Below are positions 45,412-54,528 of a stretch of 64,000 bases of DNA, piece by piece. The translations under genes were made by a program, and so were the position numbers. Numbering within the stretch: the first letter of the stretch is position 1; every line of letters begins with the position of its first letter. Source of the stretch: G965197555 sp965197555 (lineage in GTDB: Bacteria; Chloroflexota; Dehalococcoidia; Lucifugimonadales; UBA3495); NCBI GenBank assembly GCA_965197555.1, contig OZ240213.1:3286001-3350000 (forward strand), given 5' to 3'. Under the pieces are notes generated by a model that saw only the letters and a list, made by a program, of their open reading frames with translations, was not told where the DNA came from and made no database searches.

Positions 45412-46929
45412 TTACCTGGCGAATTCCACATTGCGGATTTCCCGAATCACTGTAACCTTTATCTGCCCAGGGAAGACCAAGTCCTCTTCTACTTTGCGCG
45501 CGATGTTCCTGGCCAACGCGGCCGATTCCACGTCGTCCATGTCGGTTGGCTTGACCATCACCCGCACTTCACGACCAGCCTGGATGGCGAAAGCCCTCTC
45601 CACCCCGTCGAAGCCCGTAGCCACGTTCTCAAGGTCTTTCAACCGCTTGACGTACAGCTCCAGAGACTCCTTTCGGGCACCAGGCCGGGCCGCGCTAATC
45701 GCGTCCGCAGTAGCTACTAGGAAGGATTCGATCGTCTCGTGCTCGTCGCTGTGGTGCTCACGGATACCCCGCATAGAGCTGTAATTGACGCCGTGCTTGT
45801 CGGCAATGTCCGCGCCAATCTCAGCGTGAGGTCCCGAGACTTCATGGGTAACAGCCTTACCGATGTCGTGCAATAACCCACCCGTCTTTGCAATCTGAAC
45901 GTCAGCCCCTGCCTCGGCGGCCAACATTCCAGAGAGCAAGCACACTTCTATGCTGTGTTTGAGCACATTTTCGCCGTAGCTATAGCGGTACTTCAATTGA
46001 CCCAAAAGTTTAATCAGATCAGGATGAACACCGCTCACACCTACTTCGAATGTAGCTTGCTCGCCAGCTTGCCAGACCGTCTGCTCAATTTCCGTTTGGG
46101 CCCGGTTGACCATGTCCTCTATGCGGGCCGGTTGTATACGTCCATCGGCGACCAGTTTTTCCAGGGCGAGTTTCGCTACCTCCCGGCGGATGGGGTCGAA
46201 GCAGGACACTGTTACAACTTCCGGGGTATCGTCAATTAGCACATCAACCCCGGTTAGGTTCTCTAGGGTCCGTATGTTGCGCCCTTCGCGGCCGATGAGA
46301 CGGCCTTTCATCTCATCATTGGGCAGGGATACGACAGAGGTAGTAGTCTCAGAGACTACGTCCGTGGCTAAACGGTTGATAGCAGTGGTAATTATTCTTC
46401 TGGCGCTATCGTCAGCTCTTTCTTTGAACTCTTTCTCTAGCTCGTAGTAACGGCGGGAGAGATCATGTTGGGCCTCCTCTTCCCCCCGTTTGATCACCAT
46501 CTGGCGCGCTTCGGCGGTGGAAAGGCCGGCTGTTTCCTCTAACGCCTGCCTTTGTTGCTCCTTCAGCGCTTCGACTTCGTTAAAAGCCTCTTTAACCTCG
46601 GACTCTCGGATGGCAAGACTACTTTGGGATTGTTCCTGGGCCTCTATCTTTCGTTCGAGCTGTTCTTCCCTTTGCAGGAATCTCCGTTCTAGCTGATTTA
46701 CCTCTTGCCGCTGGTCCTTAATCTCTTGTTCGGCGGAGGAACGCAGCCTTACGACTTCTTCTTGCGCTCCGAGGATTATCCTCCGACTTTCCTCTTCCGC
46801 CCGGGTCACGACGCCCCGCGCCGTTTCGTTGGCACTTTCGATCTGGGCCCTTTCTTTTGCCCCTCCAGACCCACCAACGAGTTTTTTCCCTGCTGCCGCG
46901 AGAGCGACTAGGACATCGATGATAGTCAT
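45412..46929 (-). CDS. rny: ribonuclease Y
   Basis: A 505-residue endonuclease starting mRNA decay. Order: short membrane-proximal N-terminus, long coiled coil (residues about 30-190), KH domain (VSLPNDEMKGRLIGREGRNI), and the HD domain with HD motif LLHDIGKAVTHEVSGPH. The usual N-terminal transmembrane helix is weak, beginning IIDVLVALAAAGK, so membrane attachment is uncertain. Promoter TTGACA-N17-TAGGAT lies 64-92 bases upstream. The canonical rny-ymdB neighbourhood is kept. Confidence 0.93.
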   Translation of the reverse strand: MTIIDVLVALAAAGKKLVGGSGGAKERAQIESANETARGVVTRAEEESRRIILGAQEEVVRLRSSAEQEIKDQRQEVNQLERRFLQREEQLERKIEAQEQSQSSLAIRESEVKEAFNEVEALKEQQRQALEETAGLSTAEARQMVIKRGEEEAQHDLSRRYYELEKEFKERADDSARRIITTAINRLATDVVSETTTSVVSLPNDEMKGRLIGREGRNIRTLENLTGVDVLIDDTPEVVTVSCFDPIRREVAKLALEKLVADGRIQPARIEDMVNRAQTEIEQTVWQAGEQATFEVGVSGVHPDLIKLLGQLKYRYSYGENVLKHSIEVCLLSGMLAAEAGADVQIAKTGGLLHDIGKAVTHEVSGPHAEIGADIADKHGVNYSSMRGIREHHSDEHETIESFLVATADAISAARPGARKESLELYVKRLKDLENVATGFDGVERAFAIQAGREVRVMVKPTDMDDVESAALARNIARKVEEDLVFPGQIKVTVIREIRNVEFAR

Positions 46930-46959
46930 CAGGGTATCACCTGTTCCTTTCCGCTTATT

Positions 46960-46975
46960 GGCTCTACGTAGAGCC
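46960..46975. promoter_or_regulatory. 16-base perfect palindrome in the rny leader
   Basis: GGCTCTACGTAGAGCC lies between the rny promoter and its start, on the reverse strand 31 bases before the ATG. Could be an operator or an mRNA hairpin; autoregulation of RNase Y is one possibility. Confidence 0.4.
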
Positions 46976-46992
46976 CTCGCTAAACTGTTATT

Positions 46993-47021
46993 ATCCTAAC
47001 GAGATGCGTCATCAGTGTCAA
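46993..47021 (-). promoter_or_regulatory. sigma-70 promoter of rny
   Basis: TTGACA (47016-47021) and TAGGAT (46993-46998) read on the reverse strand with a 17-base spacer. -35 is perfect; -10 matches four of six. Confidence 0.6.
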
Positions 47022-47125
47022 GGAGAACACGACCCCCTGCGCTCCTGCCGACCTGCCTATCAGCCACTTTCTTGAGCTCGAGGTCGACCCGTATCAGTTC
47101 CCTATGCACCTGGGAACCAACGCTA

Positions 47126-47154
47126 TTGAGGCACTACTTCCCCTAGTTTATAAT
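47126..47154 (+). promoter_or_regulatory. sigma-70 promoter of dnaJ
   Basis: TTGAGG (47126-47131), 17-base spacer, TATAAT (47149-47154), 45 bases before the dnaJ start. Confidence 0.65.
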
Positions 47155-47199
47155 GGATTAGTTGTGGGCCGACAGAATCGTGTCGGCGAGTGAGTGTAC

Positions 47200-48363
47200 A
47201 TGGCTGACCGCGATTACTACGACGTGTTGGGAGTATCCCGTAGCGTATCAGAGGAAGAAATACGAAAAGCCTTTCGCCAGAAGGCCTTAGAGTACCATCC
47301 TGACCGCAACAAGAACCCCGACGCGGAAGATAAATTTAAAGAAATCAACGAAGCCTACCAGGTCCTGTCGGACTCCAAGAAGCGGGCACAGTACGACCGG
47401 TTCGGCCACGCTGGCGTATCCTCCAACGGAGGGTTCGACCGTCCGTTCGACGGCTTCGACGTATTTGGTGGGTTCGGAGATATATTCGATTCCTTCTTCG
47501 GCGATGCGTCCGGCCATCGCACGCGGCAAGCTCAACGCGGGGCGGATCTGCGCCAAACCGTCGATCTCTCGTTCGAAGAGTCTGTCTTCGGAGTAGAGCA
47601 CGAGGTTCAAGTGAACCGGCTGGAGCGTTGCCAGCATTGTTCCGGGGCCGGGAACGAGCCTGGGACCTCTTTGGACACCTGCACGACGTGCCGGGGCAGC
47701 GGCCAAGTGCGACGAGCCCAACGGAGTGTATTCGGCCAGTTCACCCAAGTGAGCGCCTGCACCACCTGCCAAGGTAGAGGCAGTGTCATCCAGACGGCCT
47801 GTAGCTCCTGCCGAGGCGCAGGGTCGGAACGGCGGAGAAGGAAGATCGCTGTTAAGATCCCGGCGGGGGTCGAACACGGGATGCAGGTCCGGCTCAGCGG
47901 CGAAGGAGATGTTGGCCAGAACGGAGGCCCTCCGGGGAACTTATACGTTTTCGTTGGCGTCCGGGAACACCCCTTCTTTGTTCGCGACGGCAACGACCTC
48001 GTCTATGGTATGTCCATCAACTATGCTGAAGCTGCATTGGGGGTAACCAAGCCCATACCGACTCTTGAGGACGGGGACGAAGTCCTCAAGCTGCCAGCGG
48101 GGACCCAACCCGGCTCGGAATACCGAATCAGAGGAAAGGGAATTCCCTATATCAACAGCAGCCGCCGTGGAGACTTACGGGTAGTGGTCGGCATTCACGT
48201 ACCCCAGACCGTGACCGATGAGCAACGCCAGATTCTCGAGGCTTTGGCGCGGACCTACAACGGCGACGGGAGTTCCCATGGTGAATCCCCAGATGACGAC
48301 CCAGACTTGGACCCGGACAAGGACAAAGGCATTTTTGACCGAATCAAAGGCGCCTTTGGCTAG
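47200..48363 (+). CDS. dnaJ: chaperone protein DnaJ
   Basis: A 387-residue full-length Hsp40. J domain with HPD (ALEYHPDRN), Gly/Phe-rich stretch ([14 protein letters not shown]), four C-x2-C-x-G-x-G zinc repeats ([32 protein letters not shown]) and a C-terminal peptide-binding region. GTG 47194 is two codons upstream but ATG 47200 is the normal start. It is separate from the hspR-grpE-dnaK operon, and no HspR site was recognised; it appears to have its own housekeeping promoter. Confidence 0.96.
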   Translation: MADRDYYDVLGVSRSVSEEEIRKAFRQKALEYHPDRNKNPDAEDKFKEINEAYQVLSDSKKRAQYDRFGHAGVSSNGGFDRPFDGFDVFGGFGDIFDSFFGDASGHRTRQAQRGADLRQTVDLSFEESVFGVEHEVQVNRLERCQHCSGAGNEPGTSLDTCTTCRGSGQVRRAQRSVFGQFTQVSACTTCQGRGSVIQTACSSCRGAGSERRRRKIAVKIPAGVEHGMQVRLSGEGDVGQNGGPPGNLYVFVGVREHPFFVRDGNDLVYGMSINYAEAALGVTKPIPTLEDGDEVLKLPAGTQPGSEYRIRGKGIPYINSSRRGDLRVVVGIHVPQTVTDEQRQILEALARTYNGDGSSHGESPDDDPDLDPDKDKGIFDRIKGAFG

Positions 48364-48526
48364 CCTGCTCTGCGCACCGGATTCACACCTCCTCGAGGAG
48401 CGAATATCTGCCTTACGAGGTGAGTCGTAGACGTTCCTCCGAACAATATTGTCCTTGGGGGCCATTGGCTCTTGATTCGGCTAGACTTGATTGCGTTGGG
48501 CCTTTAACTTGATTCTGGTAAACCAC

Positions 48527-48557
48527 AAGCCCGCGGCCAGGCAGCCCGGGCTTTTTT
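48527..48557 (+). terminator. Rho-independent terminator between dnaJ and prmA
   Basis: AAGCCCG (48527-48533) pairs with CGGGCTT (48547-48553), followed by a run of T. It ends within 20 bases of the prmA start. Confidence 0.75.
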
Positions 48558-48572
48558 AATATGAGGACTGGA

Positions 48573-49436
48573 GTGGACTGGCAGGAAATCAGCTTAAGCG
48601 TACCCTTCGAATTTGTGGAACCAGTGTCTTACTTGTTCAGCCGGTATGGGCGGGGCTTGAGCACAGAGCTCGAAGGGCCCGATCGAGTATTGCTTAAGAC
48701 CTACCTACCCAACACATCCCGGCAGCGGTTAGCCCGGATCGACGTAGGGGTCAGGTTGGTCTCATCAATCCAATCAGTCGGAGAACTCAACGTACGCCAA
48801 CTACCGGAAGATGCGGACTGGCGGGAGATATGGAAGACGCACTTCAATCTGCTCCGGGTGGGACAGCGCATCGTGATTCAACCGTCTTGGATTGAGTATC
48901 ATGCCAGCCCCGGCGAGGTAGTGATTAAGCTGGACCCCGGAATGGCCTTCGGCACCGGGTACCATCCCACCACTTCTACTTGCCTGGAGGCGCTGGAGGA
49001 GCTTACCCAACCTGGAATGGATGTTCTAGACCTGGGCACCGGCTCGGCCATATTGGCAATTGCTGCAATTAAATTGGGCGCGGGAAAAGTCGCGGCCATG
49101 GACATTGACCCAGACGCGGTCAAAGCGGCGCGGCAAAACCTCCGCCGCACTCGCCTGACCCGTCATGTAACCCTGACTCTGGGCTCGTTACCTCACCCAG
49201 TTGCCGGCTCAGGCCAGTTTGATCTCTGCGTAGCGAATATATCGGCAAGAGCGGTCTGTGAACGGGCGCCCCATATAGCACCTACTTTGAGGCCAAACGG
49301 TATTCTCATCGCCTCCGGTACCACCGCCGACCAGGACAAGGAAGTCCAAGATGTAGTCATACCTCTGGGGTTCTCCCTGGTTCGGAAGTGGGAGCAGGAA
49401 GATTGGGTTACTCAGGCGTTTCAGAAACCAGCTTAA
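48573..49436 (+). CDS. prmA: ribosomal protein L11 methyltransferase
   Basis: A 287-residue enzyme trimethylating ribosomal protein L11. The N-terminal substrate-recognition domain (DWQEISLSVPFEFVEPVSYL) is followed by the SAM domain with KLDPGMAFGTGYHPTTSTCL, VLDLGTGSAILAIAA and DLCVANISA (the NPxY-like motif). GTG 48573 is preferred over ATG 48561: GAGG lies six bases before GTG and the family begins at this Trp-Glu-Ile segment. The gene sits immediately after a terminator, so its promoter must be within or just upstream of it. Confidence 0.88.
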   Translation: MDWQEISLSVPFEFVEPVSYLFSRYGRGLSTELEGPDRVLLKTYLPNTSRQRLARIDVGVRLVSSIQSVGELNVRQLPEDADWREIWKTHFNLLRVGQRIVIQPSWIEYHASPGEVVIKLDPGMAFGTGYHPTTSTCLEALEELTQPGMDVLDLGTGSAILAIAAIKLGAGKVAAMDIDPDAVKAARQNLRRTRLTRHVTLTLGSLPHPVAGSGQFDLCVANISARAVCERAPHIAPTLRPNGILIASGTTADQDKEVQDVVIPLGFSLVRKWEQEDWVTQAFQKPA

Positions 49437-49567
49437 TCGCGCTGTTGTTACGGCTCCGCAGTCAGCTTCGACAAGGCCCGTGGTATACTTTTTTAGATAT
49501 CTGCGTCAGGTGGGAGGGGTTGCTGGACTAGGGTTATGCTCGACTCATCAAGACTGGTCAATGTGAA

Positions 49568-50608
49568 TTGTTCCCACCAGCCATCGACCTAAACCGCTAT
49601 GAGACCAAAGGCATCCTTGGCTCGGGAGCCGATTATGAGGTTATAGCGGCTGACGACCGGGAGACCGGCGAACAGGTGGTGCTCAAGCGCCCCAAACCGC
49701 AGATGATTAGCCGCGGGTTGCACACGGGAATCGACGAGCGAACCGAGCACACCCTTGAGGCTTACCAACTCGTTGGCGCGCCAATCCCGTTGGTTACATC
49801 GGTCCTGGGGTACACCGAGCGTACGTTACACGACGAATATTTCGAGGAGTCCCTAGGGCAGGAATACCGGGTAACAGTGGAGCGGCGGGCCCTTGGGATA
49901 CCCTTGGTCGGCGACCCAATGGCCCGAATCACTGGCGTGCCCATCGGCGTAGGGCAGAACCTGTTTACCCTGTTTCCTTTGGTAGAGCCGGAAGACCGTG
50001 ACCCATTTGGCATCCATAGGCAGTTGTTGGATGTGGAGGAGCGGTTCCTCCGTGCCGGGTACGTCCTGTTGGACCTGCGTCCTCAGAACGTATTCTATCA
50101 ACCGGGCAACGGACGCATCACGGTAATAGATTGCGGGGGATTGGTGAACCTCAACAGTGCTCCACCCCGTCGCGGTGGAACACCCCCGGACATCCACGAC
50201 TTTTATCTGGAAATGCTCAAATTCTATGCCACCGCCCAAACTCCGCCTTCGGCCCCGGCTGGTTACCGGGACCCGTATGGATTGAGACCGGTGGTCAATT
50301 TCCAGCAAGAGCTGGATGACATAGGCCGGAAATTCGGCGAGTTGGCTGACCCGGCGGGAACATCCGGACGGGACTTGGCTAAACGGGTGCGAGACCGACA
50401 GTACACCGATTTCGACAACTTCAGGCAGGACTTGATCACGTGTCTTGCCAATATGGGGGAGTTGCGTCGGTCCCTTCCTGGTTTCGAGGTAGCCCGGGGA
50501 GCCTGGACCGAAGCATTGCAATGGCTCCGGGAGGAGTACTGGGGGCGCTATCTGTTTGATCCCGATATAGAATTGATCCCGTTCCAATCCTCCAATATGG
50601 ACCCTTAA
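49568..50608 (+). CDS. kinase-fold protein paired with a PP2C phosphatase
   Basis: A 346-residue protein with a degenerate protein-kinase-like fold. N-lobe: GILGSGADYEVIAA (Gly-rich loop) and VVLKRPKP (Lys). C-lobe: LLDLRPQNVFY in place of HRDLKPEN and VIDCGGL in place of DFG. The central His of the catalytic loop is replaced but Asp and Asn remain, so activity is possible. No transmembrane or sensor domain. The PP2C gene follows 59 bp later, implying an opposing pair. The start TTG 49568 is uncertain: no ribosome site is clear. Confidence 0.65.
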   Translation: MFPPAIDLNRYETKGILGSGADYEVIAADDRETGEQVVLKRPKPQMISRGLHTGIDERTEHTLEAYQLVGAPIPLVTSVLGYTERTLHDEYFEESLGQEYRVTVERRALGIPLVGDPMARITGVPIGVGQNLFTLFPLVEPEDRDPFGIHRQLLDVEERFLRAGYVLLDLRPQNVFYQPGNGRITVIDCGGLVNLNSAPPRRGGTPPDIHDFYLEMLKFYATAQTPPSAPAGYRDPYGLRPVVNFQQELDDIGRKFGELADPAGTSGRDLAKRVRDRQYTDFDNFRQDLITCLANMGELRRSLPGFEVARGAWTEALQWLREEYWGRYLFDPDIELIPFQSSNMDP

Positions 50609-50667
50609 GACCCATTTCAAAGCAGTTCGCAGGACTCGATAATCGGGATATAAGAGGACCATCGCCA

Positions 50668-51354
50668 ATGCTCACTACCAACGTGGCGACAATTCAAGAC
50701 AATTCCACCCATGGCGAAGACAGCTTCTTGACCAGGGACCTGGGTAAAAACACTTTCTTGGACGCTGTCATGGACGGTGTAACCGGGCATGGCGGTGGGG
50801 AAGCCAGTAGCTCGATAAAAGAAGCCCTGGCCAAGGCAACGATCAACTCCATCGAAGACATCGCGGAGATACTGGAACAAATCAACGATGAGTTCTACCA
50901 AGTGGGCGGGGGCAAGTTCTTGCTTTCGACTATATCAGCCACCCTGTTCAAAGACGGCCAGCTTTTTGTCGTTGGCGCGGGAGATAGCCCGGTGTTCCTG
51001 ATAGGGACTGACTCGGTTGACCAACTTTCCGGGCGAGTGGGGGGCTTCCTCCACGTCGGTGTCGCCAAGGCCATTGGCGCCAGCGAAGAGATGGCAACCC
51101 TGACCCGTAACGAGGCTAGGATAGAGCCGGGGGCAAGGCTGGTTCTTGCTACCGACGGGGTGAGCGACAATATCCACGTGGATGAATTGGCCGACATAGT
51201 CAGGCGAGCGGCCTCTCCTGAAGAAGCTGGGAAACAGATTGAGGCCATTGTGGCTAACCGGCTTGAGCTGGGAAGAGTCCCTGAACAGCTAGGGGTACGG
51301 TCGCGGCATGATGACCGGACCGCGATTTTCAGGTTTTTCGGCTCGGATTCTTGA
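50668..51354 (+). CDS. PP2C-family protein serine/threonine phosphatase
   Basis: A 228-residue Mg/Mn phosphatase. Metal-binding motifs: FLDAVMDGVTGHGGG (D-G), LVLATDGVSDN and RHDDRTAIF. The length is normal for the single-domain bacterial type. It likely reverses phosphorylation by the upstream kinase-like protein. Confidence 0.83.
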   Translation: MLTTNVATIQDNSTHGEDSFLTRDLGKNTFLDAVMDGVTGHGGGEASSSIKEALAKATINSIEDIAEILEQINDEFYQVGGGKFLLSTISATLFKDGQLFVVGAGDSPVFLIGTDSVDQLSGRVGGFLHVGVAKAIGASEEMATLTRNEARIEPGARLVLATDGVSDNIHVDELADIVRRAASPEEAGKQIEAIVANRLELGRVPEQLGVRSRHDDRTAIFRFFGSDS

Positions 51355-51455
51355 GGCACGCCGCCCTAGCCGAAGCACCCCGAGCAGTTGTTTTTGTATG
51401 TCCGTATGAGCGAAGACAAACGGGCCCGTTACCATTGACATCGAGCGGCGGAAGC

Positions 51456-51484
51456 TTGTGGTGGGTTGGGGAACTTGCTACAAT
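51456..51484 (+). promoter_or_regulatory. promoter of the inositol-phosphate synthase gene
   Basis: TTGTGG (51456-51461), 17-base spacer, TACAAT (51479-51484), with TG one base before the -10. A small CCCAGG/CCTGGG hairpin (51498-51516) lies in the leader. Confidence 0.55.
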
Positions 51485-51542
51485 TCAGCCGCCCAGTCCC
51501 AGGGACCAGTCCTGGGGCTAGGTTAAGAAAGGAGCATAATTC

Positions 51543-52616
51543 GTGGGCAAGGTAAAGGTTGCGATCATCGGAGTGGGGAATTGCGCCTCCTCTTTGGTAC
51601 AGGGACTTCACAAATATGTAGAGATCCCCGAAGACGAATATGTGCCAGGAGTGATGCACAATCGAATCGGTGACTACCGTATCGAGGACATCGAAGTGGT
51701 GGCAGCCTTCGACGTCGACGAAAATAAAGTGGGTAAAGACCTCTCCGACGCCATCTTTACGCAACCCAACAATACTTTGAAGTTTGCCGAAGTGCCTCAT
51801 ATGGGCGTCCCTGTGGATAGGGGAATGACTCACGACAGCATAGGCAAATACGTGGCCCACCTGGTGAAAAAGTCTCCCCACCCAACGTCCGACATTGTGG
51901 GTATCTTGAAGGACCGCCAAGTGGACGTGGTGGTCAATTACCTTCCAGTGGGCAGCGAAAACGCCACCAAGTGGTACGTGGAGCAGATCCTGAACGCCCG
52001 CTGCGCCATGGTTAACTGTATCCCGGTGTTCATTGCCAGAGAGCAGTACTGGAGGACGCGTTTCGAAGAGCGCGGAGTGCCGGTGATAGGTGATGACGTC
52101 AAGTCACAGGTAGGCGCCACCATCGCCCACAGGGTACTCACCCGCCTGTTCGAAGACCGGGGGGTCGATATTGAGAACACCTACCAGCTCAATTTCGGCG
52201 GCAACACAGACTTCCTCAACATGTTGGAACGAGAGCGGCTGGTGTCCAAAAAGATCTCCAAAACCAACGCCGTCACCTCCCAGATGGACGACGGGATAGA
52301 TCCTGACAACATACACATTGGCCCCAGTGACCACGTTCCATGGCTGAACGACCGAAAATGGTGCTACATCCGTATTGAGGGCCGGTTGTTTGGCGGCGCA
52401 CCCATAAATCTGGAAGCCAAACTAGAGGTCTGGGATAGTCCCAACTCAGCGGGTGTAGTGGTGGATGCCATACGCTGCGCAAAGCTAGCGTTGGACCGGG
52501 GAATCAGTGGCGCAATAACCGGCCCCAGTGCTTACTTCATGAAGTCTCCTCCGGACCAATTCACCGACGACGTCGCCAGGGATATGGTGGCGGACTTCAT
52601 CATTGGGAAAGGTTGA
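51543..52616 (+). CDS. ino1: myo-inositol-1-phosphate synthase
   Basis: A 357-residue NAD-dependent isomerase converting glucose-6-phosphate to inositol-1-phosphate; short form like the actinobacterial and archaeal enzymes. NAD motif [17 protein letters not shown], then [13 protein letters not shown] segment, [29 protein letters not shown] and the C-terminal [14 protein letters not shown] start after AAGAAAGGAG. It heads a set with a glycosyltransferase and a CDP-alcohol phosphatidyltransferase, consistent with inositol-phospholipid synthesis. A monophosphatase is encoded at 30759. Confidence 0.92.
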   Translation: MGKVKVAIIGVGNCASSLVQGLHKYVEIPEDEYVPGVMHNRIGDYRIEDIEVVAAFDVDENKVGKDLSDAIFTQPNNTLKFAEVPHMGVPVDRGMTHDSIGKYVAHLVKKSPHPTSDIVGILKDRQVDVVVNYLPVGSENATKWYVEQILNARCAMVNCIPVFIAREQYWRTRFEERGVPVIGDDVKSQVGATIAHRVLTRLFEDRGVDIENTYQLNFGGNTDFLNMLERERLVSKKISKTNAVTSQMDDGIDPDNIHIGPSDHVPWLNDRKWCYIRIEGRLFGGAPINLEAKLEVWDSPNSAGVVVDAIRCAKLALDRGISGAITGPSAYFMKSPPDQFTDDVARDMVADFIIGKG

Positions 52617-52654
52617 TGCCGACTGGAGCGTCAACTTCGGGGCGTCCAGGTTAA

Positions 52655-53806
52655 ATGGACTCCCTAAAGATCGCGATGGTCTCACCCTACGATTTCACCT
52701 GGCCCGGTGGGGTGACGGGCCACGTCTCTCAGTTGGCCAGGGAACTCAGCCGATCGGGACACCGAGTAAAGGTCCTGGCCCCTCATTCGCCATCCAGAGA
52801 ATCCCAAGACGCGGACATCCACATACCGCTAGGTAGGTCCGTACCTCTGCCCAGCGCGGGCTCCATCGCCCGCGTCTCCTTATCCTGGTGGCTATACCCC
52901 AAAGTGCGGGCGTTGCTGCAGCGGGAGAACTTTGACGTAATTCACTTGCATGAGCCACTAGCCCCGATATTACCCCTCTGTGTGTTGGAATTCTCTCAAA
53001 CGGTGAACGTCGGCACCTTCCATGCTTTTCACAACCACCAGGGGTTGTACAAAGTAACCCATCCCATCATCAAACGCTGGCACCAACGGCTGCACGGCGC
53101 CATTGCAGTTTCTCCGGCCGCCTATCGGCACGTTAACCAGGCGTTTCCGGCTGATTACAAGATCATTCCCAATGGGATTGATGTGGACCACTTCAGCAAA
53201 AACGTTGTACCGTGGCCCCAATACAACGATGGGAAGACCAACATTCTATTCGTGGGCCGGCTGGAAAAGAGGAAGGGTCTCAAGTACCTGCTGGACGCTT
53301 ATAGCCAGTTGAAATGGGACTTGCCCGACATCCGTTTGTTCGTAGTGGGACCGGGCAACCCGGACAAAGAGTCCTACTCGATCCTTGGGTCGCGCCACCT
53401 TCAGGATATCATCTTCACCGGGACAGTGTCCTACGATGACCTAGCCCGTTACTACGCATCCGCCGACATCTTTTGCTCTCCAGCGACAGGCGCCGAAAGC
53501 TTCGGCATCGTGCTGCTGGAAGCCATGGCCGCGGGAAAGCCGGTGATCGCCTCCGATATTGAAGGTTATCGAAGCATTGTGACCGATGAGGAGCAAGGGC
53601 TTTTGGTACCGCGGAAGGACGCGACTGCGTTATCCCAGGCGCTGGCGCTTTTGATCAGGAATCCGGAGCTAGCGCAAAAGATGGGCAACAAAGGCCGTGA
53701 AACGGTCCAAGAATACCGTTGGAAGGTCGTTGCCTCTCGAGTTCAAGACTACTACGACGAATGCCTGAGAGCCGCCAATGGCCATACCGGGGCGAGAACA
53801 GTTTAG
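52655..53806 (+). CDS. GT4 glycosyltransferase, PimA-like
   Basis: A 383-residue GT-B glycosyltransferase, family 4. N-terminal GGVTGHVSQLARELSRSGH (acceptor side) and C-terminal donor motif ESFGIVLLEAMAAGKPVIASD (E-x7-E). The overall pattern resembles PimA, phosphatidyl-inositol mannosyltransferase. It lies 38 bp after ino1 and overlaps the next gene by 29 bp, which supports an inositol lipid as acceptor. The nucleotide sugar is probably GDP-mannose, by analogy only. Confidence 0.85.
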   Translation: MDSLKIAMVSPYDFTWPGGVTGHVSQLARELSRSGHRVKVLAPHSPSRESQDADIHIPLGRSVPLPSAGSIARVSLSWWLYPKVRALLQRENFDVIHLHEPLAPILPLCVLEFSQTVNVGTFHAFHNHQGLYKVTHPIIKRWHQRLHGAIAVSPAAYRHVNQAFPADYKIIPNGIDVDHFSKNVVPWPQYNDGKTNILFVGRLEKRKGLKYLLDAYSQLKWDLPDIRLFVVGPGNPDKESYSILGSRHLQDIIFTGTVSYDDLARYYASADIFCSPATGAESFGIVLLEAMAAGKPVIASDIEGYRSIVTDEEQGLLVPRKDATALSQALALLIRNPELAQKMGNKGRETVQEYRWKVVASRVQDYYDECLRAANGHTGARTV

Positions 53807-54410
53807 ATCGGCGGTCTCCCGGTATGTCGAGCTGCCCGGTGCCCGGTTGTGCCGGGCTCTGAGGCTAACCCCCAATGAGATCACTCTCCTCGGCCTTTGT
53901 TTCGCTGTGGCGGCGGCGGTGCTGGTGGGCTATGGTTGGCTGCTAGCCGGGGGGATCGTCTTCTGGGTGGGCGGCGGCTTGGACCTGATGGACGGAGCGC
54001 TGGCCCGCCTGACGGGTACGGACAGTAAGTTCGGCGCTCTCTTGGACTCGGTAGTAGACCGGTTGAGCGAGGCTGCCCTGTTTGTAGGTCTGGCGGTACA
54101 CGGTCTCCGATCTGATCTCCCGGATTACAACATCATCCCCAGCGACCAGCTACAATTGACCTTCATATCGGTCCTCTTGTTGGCTTTAATCTTTTCTCAG
54201 GGTGTCAGCTACCTGAGAGCGCGGGGCGAAGGACTTGGTGTCTTTACGCGGGCTGGGTTAATGACCCGGCCCGAGCGGGTTGTGCTCTTGGGCCTAGGGC
54301 TCATCATCGACCAGATTTTTTGGGTCCTCCTGCTAATCGCTGCGGTCTCTTGTGTTACTCTATTCCAACGTCTTTTCACCATACGAGGAGCTCTCGACAA
54401 GGGTGGATAA
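53778..54410 (+). CDS. CDP-alcohol phosphatidyltransferase
   Basis: A 210-residue membrane enzyme with about six helices. The diagnostic D-G-x2-A-R-x8-G-x3-D-x3-D motif is complete (DGALARLTG... GALLDSVVD). By context, with ino1 and a PimA-like transferase, the likely product is phosphatidylinositol-phosphate; phosphatidylglycerophosphate synthase remains an alternative. It overlaps the glycosyltransferase by 29 bp, so translation is coupled. Confidence 0.87.
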   Translation: MAIPGREQFRSAVSRYVELPGARLCRALRLTPNEITLLGLCFAVAAAVLVGYGWLLAGGIVFWVGGGLDLMDGALARLTGTDSKFGALLDSVVDRLSEAALFVGLAVHGLRSDLPDYNIIPSDQLQLTFISVLLLALIFSQGVSYLRARGEGLGVFTRAGLMTRPERVVLLGLGLIIDQIFWVLLLIAAVSCVTLFQRLFTIRGALDKGG

Positions 54411-54528
54411 CGGTTTGCTTCCCGTGTACACTGATGTTCGGTGCATAGTTACCCTTTGGACCCGTTGACCGATCGGCTGATGCGGTCCACCGAGTTTCCC
54501 CGCAGGACCCCTCCCAGGAGCCTTGAAC

